DNA from: Spirochaetota bacterium
GTDB lineage: Bacteria > Spirochaetota > UBA4802 > UB4802
DNA: 52,100 bases
Direction of reading: 5' to 3'
NCBI GenBank assembly: GCA_040756435.1
Contig: JBFLZD010000026.1
Coordinates: forward strand, 1-52,100
Shown here: positions 36,323 to 46,222 of the stretch, piece after piece
How the letters are laid out: every line of letters begins with the position of its first letter
Numbering within the stretch: the first letter of the stretch is position 1
Translations under genes and position numbers: made by a program
The notes under the pieces: model-generated
What the model saw: the letters and a program-made list of their open reading frames with translations, nothing else
Databases searched by the model: none
What the model was told of the DNA's origin: nothing

Positions 36323-37261
36323 TTACGCCAACATTATGGCTTTGATCCATTCAATTATACGTTTCTGCTGTTCAATTCCACCGGCACTATGGCCTTCATC
36401 GGGGTATACTTCAATAGTTTTATCGCACTGTAAGTGATTGAAAAGGGCAAACACACATTCTGCAGGTGATAAAGAATCTTTAAAGCCAACTGTTGTTAAT
36501 ACCGGGCATGTTATAGCATTGACAAATTGCAAAGCATCAAAGTAATTGAGGTTTTTCTTTATTGTAGATTTTTTACTTCGATGTTCTTCAATAAAAGCAT
36601 TTATTTCATTTGCTATCATGCTTTTTGCAATATTCTGTGCTTTATCCAGATAACAAAATGATGGTGTATCAAGAACAAGCGCCACAACCCTGTTAGAATT
36701 TGATGTGGTGAATAAAGCTACAGCACCTCCTAATCCCTTACCAATAATTGCTACTTTACTGCAATCAAGATCATTATGTAAACGCAATGCATCAATAGTT
36801 CGTAGACCATCTAAGTAAAGTCCTTTAACATAATAATCATCCTTTTCAAGGATACCTTCAGTCATAAATCCCGGATATTTGTTTTGTTCCTGATCATAAT
36901 GAATGATGTTTCGGTGGCCTCGTAATTCTACAAAACAATATGCAAAGGGTAAATCAATGGGGAACTGAGCATAACTTTCAAGGTCATCATAATCATGAAA
37001 TAAAATAACAACATGCGGTCGTGCTATTTTATCGGGAATATATAATGTGGCAAAAAGTTGGGTTTTGCCATATCCACTGTAAGTCATATCATAGGCAGAG
37101 AATTTGCCAGTTGATTTTCTTTTGTTATGTACATACTGGACATCAATTGGAGATTTTTTTAATTCGTTAATTGCATTCTGCCAAAATTTTTCAAAGTCAT
37201 CTGGTCGGGATATTTTAGGTAGATGCAGGAAATATTTATCAAAATCGCTTACTAAAGCCAT
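36323..37261 (-). CDS. Acetyl xylan esterase-like alpha/beta hydrolase lacking the serine nucleophile
   Basis: 312 residues of the AXE1/cephalosporin-C deacetylase fold. The N-terminal DFEKFWQNAINELKK and the beta-strand TQLFATLYIPDK are typical. So are VELRGHRN, the helix YYVKGLYLDGLRTIDAL and a C-terminal DEGHSAGG with the histidine. The nucleophile elbow, normally G-x-S-Q-G-G, reads IIGKGLGGA, so position 176 is glycine (codon GGA). The expected Asp region (TVGFKDSLSP) is present. It is probably a non-hydrolytic relative, or it uses another residue (inference). There is no signal peptide, so it is cytoplasmic. It is translated seven bases after a small membrane-protein gene. Confidence 0.78.
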   Translation of the reverse strand: MALVSDFDKYFLHLPKISRPDDFEKFWQNAINELKKSPIDVQYVHNKRKSTGKFSAYDMTYSGYGKTQLFATLYIPDKIARPHVVILFHDYDDLESYAQFPIDLPFAYCFVELRGHRNIIHYDQEQNKYPGFMTEGILEKDDYYVKGLYLDGLRTIDALRLHNDLDCSKVAIIGKGLGGAVALFTTSNSNRVVALVLDTPSFCYLDKAQNIAKSMIANEINAFIEEHRSKKSTIKKNLNYFDALQFVNAITCPVLTTVGFKDSLSPAECVFALFNHLQCDKTIEVYPDEGHSAGGIEQQKRIIEWIKAIMLA

Positions 37262-37268
37262 TGGGATA

Positions 37269-37670
37269 TCACTGGTGAATTAATTTATAAAGAATCATAT
37301 AGTTTGTTTTAAGAATAAGATAAATCAATGCTATCAGTACAACTATAAAAGATAGTATCATCAAAATAAATAAAAAAATACGTAAAGGTGATACAAAAGC
37401 ATTTTTGATGCTCAATATAACAGGTATACCTGCTTTACGTAAATTTACTATTCTGTAAATTAAGAAATAGCAAATTACAGAAATAATGCCAAGATTGATG
37501 ACAATCTCAACGATTTTGGTAAATATTTTAGGATAGCTTTTGGATAAAAGGACAATTGGAAAAATAATAAGATTTGAAATTAATATTATTAATAACAGGC
37601 TTATCAGTATGGCAACAGACAGCGTTAACGATTGCATTATGATATTTTTTATTGTATTATTTTGATTCAT
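37269..37670 (-). CDS. Small membrane protein of unknown function
   Basis: 133 residues with three strongly hydrophobic segments (about 10-38, 50-70 and 95-125) and few charges. No family is recognised. The ATG at 37670 has GGGTG nine bases upstream; ATG at 37676 and GTG at 37682 are alternative starts. It overlaps the end of the HEAT-repeat gene by about 14 bases, so it is co-expressed with it and with the esterase-like gene. Confidence 0.6.
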   Translation of the reverse strand: MNQNNTIKNIIMQSLTLSVAILISLLLIILISNLIIFPIVLLSKSYPKIFTKIVEIVINLGIISVICYFLIYRIVNLRKAGIPVILSIKNAFVSPLRIFLFILMILSFIVVLIALIYLILKTNYMILYKLIHQ

Positions 37671-38844
37671 CAACATTTTCACCCATTTCTTTTAATGCTT
37701 CTTTAGCTGCCTTCTGTACTTTGGGACTTGGATCATACTGCATTTTATATTTCAAAATGTCAATAGTTCTTTTGTCTTTAAGATCTTTCATCAACTCAAC
37801 TGCTCGCAGGCGTACAACTGGATTATTACTGCGTAAAGCCTCCATCAAACGGGGAATTGCATTGCTGTCTCCCATTTTTACCAGTGCAGCAGTACAATAC
37901 ATTGAAAAAGAATAATAATCTTTTCTTTTATTTACAGGATAGCTATCTATCTCTTTTATTATTTCTAGCAGATCGCCTGCTGTATCCTTTGCCCCAATTT
38001 TTGCCAGTGCTACAGCTGCATATGAACGTATGGTTGTATCTTCATCTTTGTCTTTGACAATTCCAAGTAAAAAATCTTTTGAACCGATATCTTCCAGATC
38101 ACCAAGAAACAATATAAACAATTGCCGTAAATTATCTGTTGTTTTTGTATCTTTAATACGTTCAATGGCAAAATCTTTAAGCTGAGTAGCTTTTAATTTA
38201 CCTAATGTCCGTATAAGGGCTTCGGTAAAATTGGAATTTTCAGTAAATTTTTGTTCCTTGAGTATGCTTTCTAATTGAGGTATTGCCTCTGTAGCTTTTA
38301 ATGTGTCAATTGCATAAACAGCAGCAATTTTTACTTCCTCTGAGGTGTCGTTCAACGAAGTAATAATCCATGACGATGATGAACTGCTCTTAAGCTCGCT
38401 GACAACTGTAATAGCGGTGCGTTTAACTTCGGGATTTGTTTCCTGAGGCATAAGTTCATCCAATAGTTTTATAATTTCATTTTTTTGTGAAGGTTGCTTT
38501 AACGCTAATGTTGATTTTATTGCTTCTATTCTGTCATCCTGAATTCCATATTGAATTGTTTTTTTAATCCATTCTGTTTTTTTCTTTTCAGCTTCAATTT
38601 GTTTATCCTGTGAAATGTCCTTTTTCTTTTCATCAGATTGTTTTATATTTTCCTGTGATGTATTGCTAATATCTTTTTTTTCATCTTTAGCTGTTTCTGT
38701 AGTTACTGATGGTGTATTCTTTTCAGTTGATTTTTTCAGGGAACTATCGCCTACCGCATCCATATTTTTCTTTTCTAATTCTTGTGCATGCAAAAGCGAT
38801 AGTGAAGCAAGCAAAATGATAAAAATAAAAAATATTTTTTTCAT
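37657..38844 (-). CDS. Exported HEAT-repeat protein
   Basis: 395 residues from the ATG with GAGAG eight bases upstream; an earlier in-frame ATG (38871) would place that site inside the gene. A signal peptide (1-22, ending LLHAQ) is followed by a very charged, low-complexity region (about 23-100, rich in Lys, Glu, Asp and Ser) and at least five HEAT-type helical repeats (for example LNDTSEEVKIAAVYAID, KDEDTTIRSYAAVALAKIG and RSNNPVVRLRAVELMKD). The architecture points to a periplasmic scaffold. Three GCGATAGT-type words lie in or just before it (38743, 38796 and a variant at 38885). Confidence 0.85.
   Translation of the reverse strand: MKKIFFIFIILLASLSLLHAQELEKKNMDAVGDSSLKKSTEKNTPSVTTETAKDEKKDISNTSQENIKQSDEKKKDISQDKQIEAEKKKTEWIKKTIQYGIQDDRIEAIKSTLALKQPSQKNEIIKLLDELMPQETNPEVKRTAITVVSELKSSSSSSWIITSLNDTSEEVKIAAVYAIDTLKATEAIPQLESILKEQKFTENSNFTEALIRTLGKLKATQLKDFAIERIKDTKTTDNLRQLFILFLGDLEDIGSKDFLLGIVKDKDEDTTIRSYAAVALAKIGAKDTAGDLLEIIKEIDSYPVNKRKDYYSFSMYCTAALVKMGDSNAIPRLMEALRSNNPVVRLRAVELMKDLKDKRTIDILKYKMQYDPSPKVQKAAKEALKEMGENVDESK
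38740..38750 (-). repeat. GCGATAGTTCC word, copy 3 (long form)
   Basis: GGAACTATCGC on the plus strand, that is GCGATAGTTCC on the minus strand. Here the word itself is on the coding strand and falls on Gly-Asp-Ser-Ser codons, a different frame and orientation from the other long copies. Confidence 0.7.
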
Positions 38845-39111
38845 AAATATTCTCTCAATAAATATATTCATGGTATTATATAGTAACTATCGGCCTGATA
38901 AAGCAATTCTTTTTATGTCAACATATAAAAAGAGCTACTTTTATGTTAAAAATATAATATTATATCAATCAATTGTAAAATTCTTATGTTTAATATCTTG
39001 ACTATTGTTTTAAAATACATATATTGTATATAATTGTGTTATGTAAGAAAGTTTCAGCTAACATAATTAAGCCAGATGTTTTGTATGAAATTCTATTTCG
39101 GGTGGAATTAT

Positions 39112-40401
39112 ATGAAAGTCAGATTCTTAACAACACTATTGCTCATTATAGCTTTTTCCTCAACAGTTTTTGCTTCTAATAAATATGCATTGATTGAACT
39201 GAATGGTTCGGTAAATCCTGTCATTGCCGATTACATAGTCAATTCAATTAAAAAAGCCAATCAGGATAATATGCAATTTGTTCTGATGATTATGGATACC
39301 CCTGGCGGGCTACTTAATTCAATGCGTGACATTATCAAAGCTATACTTGATTCTGAAATTCCTGTCATTGTATATACCTATCCTAAAGGTGCTCAAGCTG
39401 CATCTGCTGGTGGATTTATTATGATAGCTTCTCATATAGCAGCAATGTCACCGGGTACTGAGATAGGTGCCATGCATCCAGTAAGCCCATTTTTAAATTT
39501 CAGCCCGGAACAAAAACAAAACGGCATAATGGAAAAGAAAGTTTTAAATGATACTGTTGCTTATGCAAAAAGTTTGGCTGAATTACGAAGACGCAATATT
39601 ACATGGGTGGAAAAAGCAGTCCGTGAAGCCATATCCAGCACCAATAATGAAGCACTCCGATTGGGTGTTATAGATGTTGTAGCTAATGATATCAATGATC
39701 TTTTAGAAAAAATCGATGGTAAAAAGATTAAAACAAAAGATATATATGTGGTTTTAAAAACAAAAAATATTCAACAACAGCAGTATACAATGGACTGGAA
39801 GGAAAAGATTTTAAATTACTTTGCTGATCCGCAGATGGTGTTCTTTTTGTTTTTAATTGCAGTTATTGGCATTGGTTTTGAATTAAAGAATCCGGGTATG
39901 ATAATTCCCGGTATCATTGGTGCTATTGCATTATTTTTATTTTTACTGGCAGTCAAAGTATTGCCAATAAATTTTGCTGGACTTACGTTTATCATTTTAG
40001 CTATAATATTGTTCATACTGGAATTAAAATTCACAAGCTATGGGTTGCTAACCTTGGGTGGTATAATTTCCTTTGTTATTGGGGCAATGATCTTATTTGA
40101 TTCTCCTTTGCCAGGTGGACAGATACCATTAACTTCAATTATTACTGTTCTTATTGTTCTGTTACTTTTTATATTTGTTGTAGTCCGTGCTGTAATTAAA
40201 GTACACACACAAAAGGCTGTTACCGGTATTGAGGGTATGATTGGTGAAAAAGGTGAGGCCACAATCGATTTTGCTGGAAAGGGAACAGTAGAAGTTCATG
40301 GAGAACTGTGGACTGCTATATCAAATGAACCTGTGAAAAAAGGTGATATAGTTGAAGTAGTAAAAATGGAAGGCATGGTGTTGCATGTAAAGAGGGTATA
40401 G
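39112..40401 (+). CDS. NfeD-family membrane-bound serine protease
   Basis: 429 residues from the ATG with GGTGG seven bases upstream; an earlier ATG (39076) is not preceded by a ribosome site. A signal peptide (1-22) is followed by a ClpP-like protease domain (about 25-230) with MDTPGGLL, the nucleophile S98 in AQAASAGGF and the general-base lysine K153 in AYAKSLAELRRRN. Four or five membrane helices (about 245-370) and a C-terminal NfeD OB-fold follow. Relatives cleave stomatin-type proteins, and a slipin gene lies directly downstream, the classical pair for membrane-domain quality control. Confidence 0.94.
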   Translation: MKVRFLTTLLLIIAFSSTVFASNKYALIELNGSVNPVIADYIVNSIKKANQDNMQFVLMIMDTPGGLLNSMRDIIKAILDSEIPVIVYTYPKGAQAASAGGFIMIASHIAAMSPGTEIGAMHPVSPFLNFSPEQKQNGIMEKKVLNDTVAYAKSLAELRRRNITWVEKAVREAISSTNNEALRLGVIDVVANDINDLLEKIDGKKIKTKDIYVVLKTKNIQQQQYTMDWKEKILNYFADPQMVFFLFLIAVIGIGFELKNPGMIIPGIIGAIALFLFLLAVKVLPINFAGLTFIILAIILFILELKFTSYGLLTLGGIISFVIGAMILFDSPLPGGQIPLTSIITVLIVLLLFIFVVVRAVIKVHTQKAVTGIEGMIGEKGEATIDFAGKGTVEVHGELWTAISNEPVKKGDIVEVVKMEGMVLHVKRV

Positions 40402-40487
40402 CAATAAATAATAGGAAACAAGTTTAATACATATTCTAATTTTTTTAAAAGTCTTTTATTTACAAATAAAATTTAAGGAGGAACATA

Positions 40488-41249
40488 ATGTTTCAAGCAT
40501 TACCTACATTGATTATACTGTTAGTTTTATTAGCTGTATCAGCAATTAAAATAATCAGGGAATATGAAAGGGCTGTAGTATTCCGATTAGGTCGTTTATT
40601 GCAACCACCAACAGGCCCCAAAGGTCCAGGCCTGGTCATTATCATTCCATTTGTAGATAAGATGATCAGGGTTAGCCTGCGAACAGTTGCCATGGATGTA
40701 CCACCACAGGATGTAATCACCCGTGATAACGTTTCTGTAAAAGTAAATGCTGTTATTTATTTCCGGGTTATAGAACCCAATAAAGCAATTACCGAAGTTG
40801 AAGATTACCTGTATGCTACATCACAGCTGGCACAGACAACGTTACGAAGCATTTTAGGTATGGTTGAACTTGATGATCTGTTAGCTGACCGAGAACGAAT
40901 CAATCATGAATTGCAAAAGATCCTTGATAAGCAAACTGACCCATGGGGTATTAAAGTGACAGCTGTTGAAATCAAGCATGTTGACCTGCCACAGGAAATG
41001 CAGCGAGCTATGGCAAAACAGGCAGAAGCAGAGCGAGAACGAAGAGCCAAGGTTATAAACGCCGAAGGGGAATACCAGGCAGCTTCAAAAATGGTAGATG
41101 CTGCAAAACTTATGGAACCACATCCTATTGCATTACAGCTTCGTTATTTGCAGACGCTGCGTGAAGTTGCTACTGAAAAAAATTCCACCACATTGTTCCC
41201 AATACCAATTGATTTGGTTGAACCATTTTTAGCAGGCCGTAAGAAATAA
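40488..41249 (+). CDS. Slipin (stomatin/prohibitin SPFH protein)
   Basis: 253 residues. One N-terminal membrane hairpin (about 3-20) is followed by an SPFH domain ([51 protein letters not shown]). A helical coiled region with [19 protein letters not shown] comes next, then a C-terminal hydrophobic tail [12 protein letters not shown]. It forms oligomers on the inner face of the membrane. A near-perfect AAGGAGG precedes the ATG. It is paired with the NfeD protease gene. The stop directly abuts the convergent mutS stop. Confidence 0.95.
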   Translation: MFQALPTLIILLVLLAVSAIKIIREYERAVVFRLGRLLQPPTGPKGPGLVIIIPFVDKMIRVSLRTVAMDVPPQDVITRDNVSVKVNAVIYFRVIEPNKAITEVEDYLYATSQLAQTTLRSILGMVELDDLLADRERINHELQKILDKQTDPWGIKVTAVEIKHVDLPQEMQRAMAKQAEAERERRAKVINAEGEYQAASKMVDAAKLMEPHPIALQLRYLQTLREVATEKNSTTLFPIPIDLVEPFLAGRKK

Positions 41250-43811
41250 TTACTCAATAAGCCGCTTGAGGCGTGCAATTTCATTGAGCGCTTCAAGCGG
41301 TGTTAAATTTTCAATGTTTATATCTTTTAATGCTTGTGCCAATCTATGATGTGTTGCCTGAAATATTTCAAGTTGTTCTTCATTATCAGGAGCTTTAACT
41401 AAAGAATCAATCCGCGAAGATTTTTCAAGTTTTTCCAGAATTTTGTTTGCTTTTATAGTTACAGGCTTTGGAATACCAGCCAATTTAGCCACATGAATCC
41501 CATACGATTTGTCCGCTGCGCCAGGAACAACTTTATGCAAAAATTCTACGCCACTAATAGATTCCTTCACCATCACTGTATAATTAACAACTCCTTTTTT
41601 ATTTATTTTAGTCAATTCATGATAGTGAGTAGCAAATAATGTTTTTGCCTTGATATAATTGGCAATGTACTCAACAACTGCCCATGCTATTGACATCCCA
41701 TCATAGGTACTTGTCCCACGTCCAATCTCATCCATTATAATTAAGCTTTTATCGGTTGCATTGTTTAAGATGATAGCAGTTTCATTCATCTCAACAAGAA
41801 ATGTCGATTCACCGCGTGCAATATTGTCACTTGCGCCAATACGGGTAAAGATTCTATCAACAATACACAGATTAGCATTTTGGGCAGGTATGAATGATCC
41901 AATCTGAGCCATAAGCTGAAGTACAGCAGCCATGCGTATATACGTTGATTTCCCCGACATATTGGGACCGGTAATAATTGCTATCACGTTGTCTGTAGTA
42001 TCCAGATAAATGTCATTGGGCACAAATGGTTCTTTTATATAAAATTTTTCAACTACCGGGTGTCTTCCAGCCTTTATGTCAATGATACCTTCATTGTTCA
42101 ACACTGGCCTGACGTAGTTGTTTTGATATGCTGCCAGGGCCAATGAACAAAACATGTCAAGTATGCCAATATTATATGCTAATTCTTGAATCTGTTGCTT
42201 ATTAAATAGAATTCCCTCAACAATTGTCTCAAGTATCTCATTTTCAATCTTGATTATTGAATCATGTGCCTGCACCACATCTGTTTCAAACTTCTGCAGT
42301 GTTTCGGTTGTATAGCGCTCAGCATTAATTAACGTTTGTTTCCTGAAATAATCCTGTGGAACCTTTGCAGCTTGACCCTTGCTCACTTCAATGTAATAGC
42401 CAATAACTTTGTTATACCGTACTTTTAAGGTAGCAATATCTAAACGCTTTTTTTCTTCTTCCTGATAATTGAGAAGCCATTGTCGTGCATCAGTTTTTAA
42501 CGTATATAGCCTATCAAGTTCAGCATTGACACCTTCTTTAATCACGCGTCCCTGTTCTGAAGAAAGCGGTGGATTTTCAACAATAGTATTTTTAATTTTG
42601 AGCGATAGTTCCTGTAAAGAATCGCTGATAGTGCCCAGCATATTAAAAAGCTTATCAGGATGTTGTTGCAATAATATATATACATCATTGGCTGCTTCAA
42701 TGGATTGCTGCAAAGCAATAAAATCCCTATTGTAATATTTTTTCAAGGCAAAGCGAGAAACAAGCCGCTCCAGATCATGAATATGCGATAACGCATCATG
42801 GATTTCCTTTAAAAGATTAATATTACCCATAAGATATGATATAATGTCATAACGGCTTTCAAGAGCAACTGCGTCAAGCAATGGATACAGAAGTGCTCGT
42901 TCTAACGTCCGTTTCCCCATTGCAGTCTGTGTATGATTGAGCACACCAAAAAGCGAATGAAGTTTTGAACCATCCTGACTTTTTAAGATTTCAAGATTAT
43001 GGATAGTTTGATGGTCTAAAACCATAAATTCACTGCGGCTAACATTCTTTGGATATTTCAGGTGCACCAGCGCACTTTTGTGAGTATCCTTTAAATAGTG
43101 AAGCAGTGAACCAACAGTAAGAATTGCTGTATGTGTTAATCCCAACCCCTTAATATTGCTTAATCCATAGATATCACATATTATATTAGAAAGATATTCA
43201 ACATCATAATACCACTCATTAATAGATGCTAAAGCAATGTCATGCTGTTTTAAAAGGTCATGTAAAAATGTGAGTTCCTGCGGGGATCCGTATAACAGCA
43301 TTTCTTTTGGTGAAAAACGTGAAATTTCAGTAGCCATGAATTCACGATTATAATCTGCAGCTGAAAGAAAAAAATCGCCTGTCGATACATCAACAAATCC
43401 AGTACAAACCGTATTGTTATGAATGACCACTGAACCTAAGTAATTATTTTCATCTGATGCAATAAGGTTGCTTTCAATGACAGTACCTGGAGTAATGACG
43501 CGGATAACTTCGCGTTTTACAATAGAACTTGACGATGGAGGTTCCATCTGTTCACAAATTGCCACACGGTATCCAGATTTGATAAGTCGGGCAATGTAGC
43601 TGTCAGCAGCGTGATATGGCACACCACACATGGGAATATCATTTTGCCGTGAAGTCAGAGCAATATCTAAAACTTTGGAAGCAATCTTTGCATCATCAAA
43701 GAACATCTCATAAAAATCGCCAAGCCTGAAAAACAGTATCTCATCTTTGTAATTTTGCTTAATCGCAAGATACTGTCGCATCATGGGAGTTAGTTCTTTA
43801 TCATTGCCCAT
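41250..43811 (-). CDS. mutS: DNA mismatch repair protein MutS
   Basis: 853 residues from MGNDKELTPMMRQYL; in-frame ATGs at 43829 and 43847 would add an atypical N-terminus. The mismatch-binding Phe-x-Glu is F33-Y34-E35 in RLGDFYEMFF. The ATPase has Walker A TGPNMSGKSTYIR, Walker B SLIIMDEIGRGTSTYDG and a downstream FATHYHELT. It is a full-length MutS1 that acts with MutL, which is not in the window. It overlaps the SPOR gene by eleven bases. A GCGATAGTTCCT word lies at 42602. Confidence 0.97.
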   Translation of the reverse strand: MGNDKELTPMMRQYLAIKQNYKDEILFFRLGDFYEMFFDDAKIASKVLDIALTSRQNDIPMCGVPYHAADSYIARLIKSGYRVAICEQMEPPSSSSIVKREVIRVITPGTVIESNLIASDENNYLGSVVIHNNTVCTGFVDVSTGDFFLSAADYNREFMATEISRFSPKEMLLYGSPQELTFLHDLLKQHDIALASINEWYYDVEYLSNIICDIYGLSNIKGLGLTHTAILTVGSLLHYLKDTHKSALVHLKYPKNVSRSEFMVLDHQTIHNLEILKSQDGSKLHSLFGVLNHTQTAMGKRTLERALLYPLLDAVALESRYDIISYLMGNINLLKEIHDALSHIHDLERLVSRFALKKYYNRDFIALQQSIEAANDVYILLQQHPDKLFNMLGTISDSLQELSLKIKNTIVENPPLSSEQGRVIKEGVNAELDRLYTLKTDARQWLLNYQEEEKKRLDIATLKVRYNKVIGYYIEVSKGQAAKVPQDYFRKQTLINAERYTTETLQKFETDVVQAHDSIIKIENEILETIVEGILFNKQQIQELAYNIGILDMFCSLALAAYQNNYVRPVLNNEGIIDIKAGRHPVVEKFYIKEPFVPNDIYLDTTDNVIAIITGPNMSGKSTYIRMAAVLQLMAQIGSFIPAQNANLCIVDRIFTRIGASDNIARGESTFLVEMNETAIILNNATDKSLIIMDEIGRGTSTYDGMSIAWAVVEYIANYIKAKTLFATHYHELTKINKKGVVNYTVMVKESISGVEFLHKVVPGAADKSYGIHVAKLAGIPKPVTIKANKILEKLEKSSRIDSLVKAPDNEEQLEIFQATHHRLAQALKDINIENLTPLEALNEIARLKRLIE
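42602..42613 (+). repeat. GCGATAGTTCCT word, copy 4 (long form)
   Basis: Exact 12-base copy inside mutS. The coding strand reads Glu-Leu-Ser-Leu. Confidence 0.7.
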
Positions 43812-44925
43812 AGATATACTGCTTCCCATCCTGTTCAAATATTTCAATAATAAACCCGTTAATGCCTAACTCTTCAGCCAATTGTATTTTAATACTCATG
43901 CCTTCATCAAGTGAATTGAAATGGCCTGCATATATGTCAAAAAATTTTTCTTTCCTGACGATATGTACAGGCACCACATAATTAACAATCAATTTTTGTA
44001 ATTCTTTTGCTTTTTGTAAATTATAAAAAGGCCCAATAGTAATGGTATAATATATGGTTTGTTTTTGTTGGGTTTCTTTTTCTTCCACATCAGGTTTAAT
44101 ATCAATAGCTTCACTCTGAGCAATAATCTTTTCATCAGGCACAAACGCAACAGTTTTAGGATTAAATTTCTTTACAAGTTGAGCATAATTATACGCCTTC
44201 ACTGCTTCAGGTGATTTTGGGAATTGAGCCATCAAAAAATTATACGTTGACCAGGCTTCGTTGTACATTCTATTATATTCATAATATTGTCCCAATTGCA
44301 GTAAACAGGTGGGATATATAGCTGCTTCAGAATAGCCATGTATCAGTTCGGCAAGACCTTTAATGTATTGACGTGCATATCCGTACATCTGTCTGTCCAT
44401 CTCTGCTTTTAAGAACAAACTGTATGCCAGCGTATTTAGCTGGCGTGAGTATTCAGGTATTTTTTCACAATCGTTGACCCCATCATCATAATGGTTGTGG
44501 TTATAATGAGCTATCGCCCGAAACTGTAAAAATATTGGGCGATAGTTACTGGCGCTACACTCTTTGATTGCCTGGTTGCAGACAGCAAGCAGGTTGCCCC
44601 AATCGCTTTTTATATAATAGAGCTGACATAGTGATAAAAATGCCACATCACGTTTTGCATAATAGCGATAGTTACTGATTATTATATGATACTCTGCAAT
44701 GCTTCTATCTACTGTTGAAGCTCTGTCAGCCATTAGCATTCTGATATCAGGAATATAGTTACTGTTTGGATAAGTCTTGAAGTATTTATTTACAAGTTCC
44801 TGCTTGTTGCTACTGTTTAATTGATATGCTTTCTGAATTGCTTCAAAATCAGACTGTTCACCAGCTAACGTGATAGTGGTAAACAATACAACAATGCCTA
44901 TTGTTTTAAGCGCTACGCTCACCAT
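43801..44925 (-). CDS. SPOR-domain protein with TPR-like repeats
   Basis: 374 residues. A signal peptide (about 1-21, ending LAGEQ) is followed by a helical TPR-like region (about 25-250; for example LLQLGQYYEYNRMYNEAWSTY). A linker leads to a C-terminal SPOR domain (about 290-365; YYTITIGPFYNLQKAKELQKL ... FFDIYAGHFNSLDEGMSI). SPOR domains bind denuded peptidoglycan at division sites. The gene overlaps miaB by 20 bases and mutS by about 11, so it is translated in the same chain. Three GCGATAGT-type words lie in or just before it. Confidence 0.87.
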   Translation of the reverse strand: MVSVALKTIGIVVLFTTITLAGEQSDFEAIQKAYQLNSSNKQELVNKYFKTYPNSNYIPDIRMLMADRASTVDRSIAEYHIIISNYRYYAKRDVAFLSLCQLYYIKSDWGNLLAVCNQAIKECSASNYRPIFLQFRAIAHYNHNHYDDGVNDCEKIPEYSRQLNTLAYSLFLKAEMDRQMYGYARQYIKGLAELIHGYSEAAIYPTCLLQLGQYYEYNRMYNEAWSTYNFLMAQFPKSPEAVKAYNYAQLVKKFNPKTVAFVPDEKIIAQSEAIDIKPDVEEKETQQKQTIYYTITIGPFYNLQKAKELQKLIVNYVVPVHIVRKEKFFDIYAGHFNSLDEGMSIKIQLAEELGINGFIIEIFEQDGKQYIYGQ

Positions 44926-46222
44926 AGAGCGTTGAACCTTTTAATGATACGATAGTTACTGTGTATTTTTTCCCAATATCTTCTTTCCCACCTTTAATAA
45001 TAACAGGATGATTATAAATGGTTTTACCCATAACTTCATTTTCCGATTTTTTACTGATCCGTTCTACAATCATATCGGTAGTAGTGTGTATGTGATTCAT
45101 CAATCGTTTTTGGGAAATCTCACGCACAGTTTGTATTAACATATCAAGTCTTTCCTGCTTGACTATATCAGACACTGAATCAGCTAGTGTGAAAGCTTTT
45201 GTGCCTTCACGCGGCGAATACTTATAGGTAAACGCTTCATCAAACTGTATGGTACGTACAGCATCAATTGTGTCTTCAAAATCTTTTTGTGTTTCACCAG
45301 GAAAGCCCACAATAAGATCAGTAGATATGGAAGCCATAGGTAGTAGCTTATGTATTGCCTCTATTATTGCGTAATAGTGTTTCATGGTATACTGGCGGTT
45401 CATTGCCTGTAGTATGGTATCCGAGCCACTTTGCAAAGGAAGATGTATGCTACGAGCAATGACAGGATTATCTTGTATAACATGAAGTATTTCTATATTA
45501 AAATCTTTTGGGTGTGAAGTTAAAAAGTTTAATTTATATAATCCAGGCAACATGGCAATGTTTTCAAGCAGTGTATAAAATGGTACATCGCCTGAATCCT
45601 GACCATACTGGTTTACGTTTTGTCCTAACAATGTAATTTCAGTTATTCCGTTGTCAATGAGCAGTTTACAGTAATCAATAATCTGCTGTGAAGGGAAGGA
45701 TATAAGCTTGCCCCGTACATAAGGGACAATGCAATATGCGCAATAATTTTCACATCCATGGGATATGGTAACCCACTTATGCCATGGCAATTCATCCTTA
45801 TGAGCAACCAGTGAAGGATGAATTCGTGATGCAAAATCCTTTACATCCTGTGATGTGTACTCGCTAATACCTTGATTATGGATGAAACTTTTGATAATTG
45901 AACCAATTTTAGGTGAGTGGTAGGGACCTACAACTAAATCTACGCCGTAATTACTCCGCAATTCCCAGCTCAATCGTTGTGCCATGCAGCCGGCAACAAT
46001 AATGATGGAGTTCTTATAGGTATTACGGGCTTCAACAATATGAGCCAGGGCTCTGTCCTCTGCATGTTTGCGGACTGCACAGGTGTTGAATATGATGATA
46101 TCTCCATACGTTGTGCTTTTTACAAAACCTTCCTGTGCCAGTGAAACTTCCATTAATTCAGAATCGCTTTTATTCATCTGACAGCCAAAGGTTACTATGG
46201 TAAATGTTTTTAGTGTTTTCAT
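44906..46222 (-). CDS. miaB: tRNA-2-methylthio-N6-dimethylallyladenosine synthase
   Basis: 438 residues. The N-terminal MTTase domain holds the auxiliary cluster cysteines C14, C48 and C79. The radical SAM domain has C157, C161 and C164 in HGCENYCAYCIVPYVRG. A C-terminal TRAM domain (about 375-435) should bind tRNA. It adds a methylthio group to i6A37 of tRNA. The sequence NTCAVRKHAEDRA and the MiaB-type overall length favour MiaB over RimO or MtaB. The start overlaps the CoA-transferase gene by ATGA. Confidence 0.95.
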   Translation of the reverse strand: MKTLKTFTIVTFGCQMNKSDSELMEVSLAQEGFVKSTTYGDIIIFNTCAVRKHAEDRALAHIVEARNTYKNSIIIVAGCMAQRLSWELRSNYGVDLVVGPYHSPKIGSIIKSFIHNQGISEYTSQDVKDFASRIHPSLVAHKDELPWHKWVTISHGCENYCAYCIVPYVRGKLISFPSQQIIDYCKLLIDNGITEITLLGQNVNQYGQDSGDVPFYTLLENIAMLPGLYKLNFLTSHPKDFNIEILHVIQDNPVIARSIHLPLQSGSDTILQAMNRQYTMKHYYAIIEAIHKLLPMASISTDLIVGFPGETQKDFEDTIDAVRTIQFDEAFTYKYSPREGTKAFTLADSVSDIVKQERLDMLIQTVREISQKRLMNHIHTTTDMIVERISKKSENEVMGKTIYNHPVIIKGGKEDIGKKYTVTIVSLKGSTLYGERSA

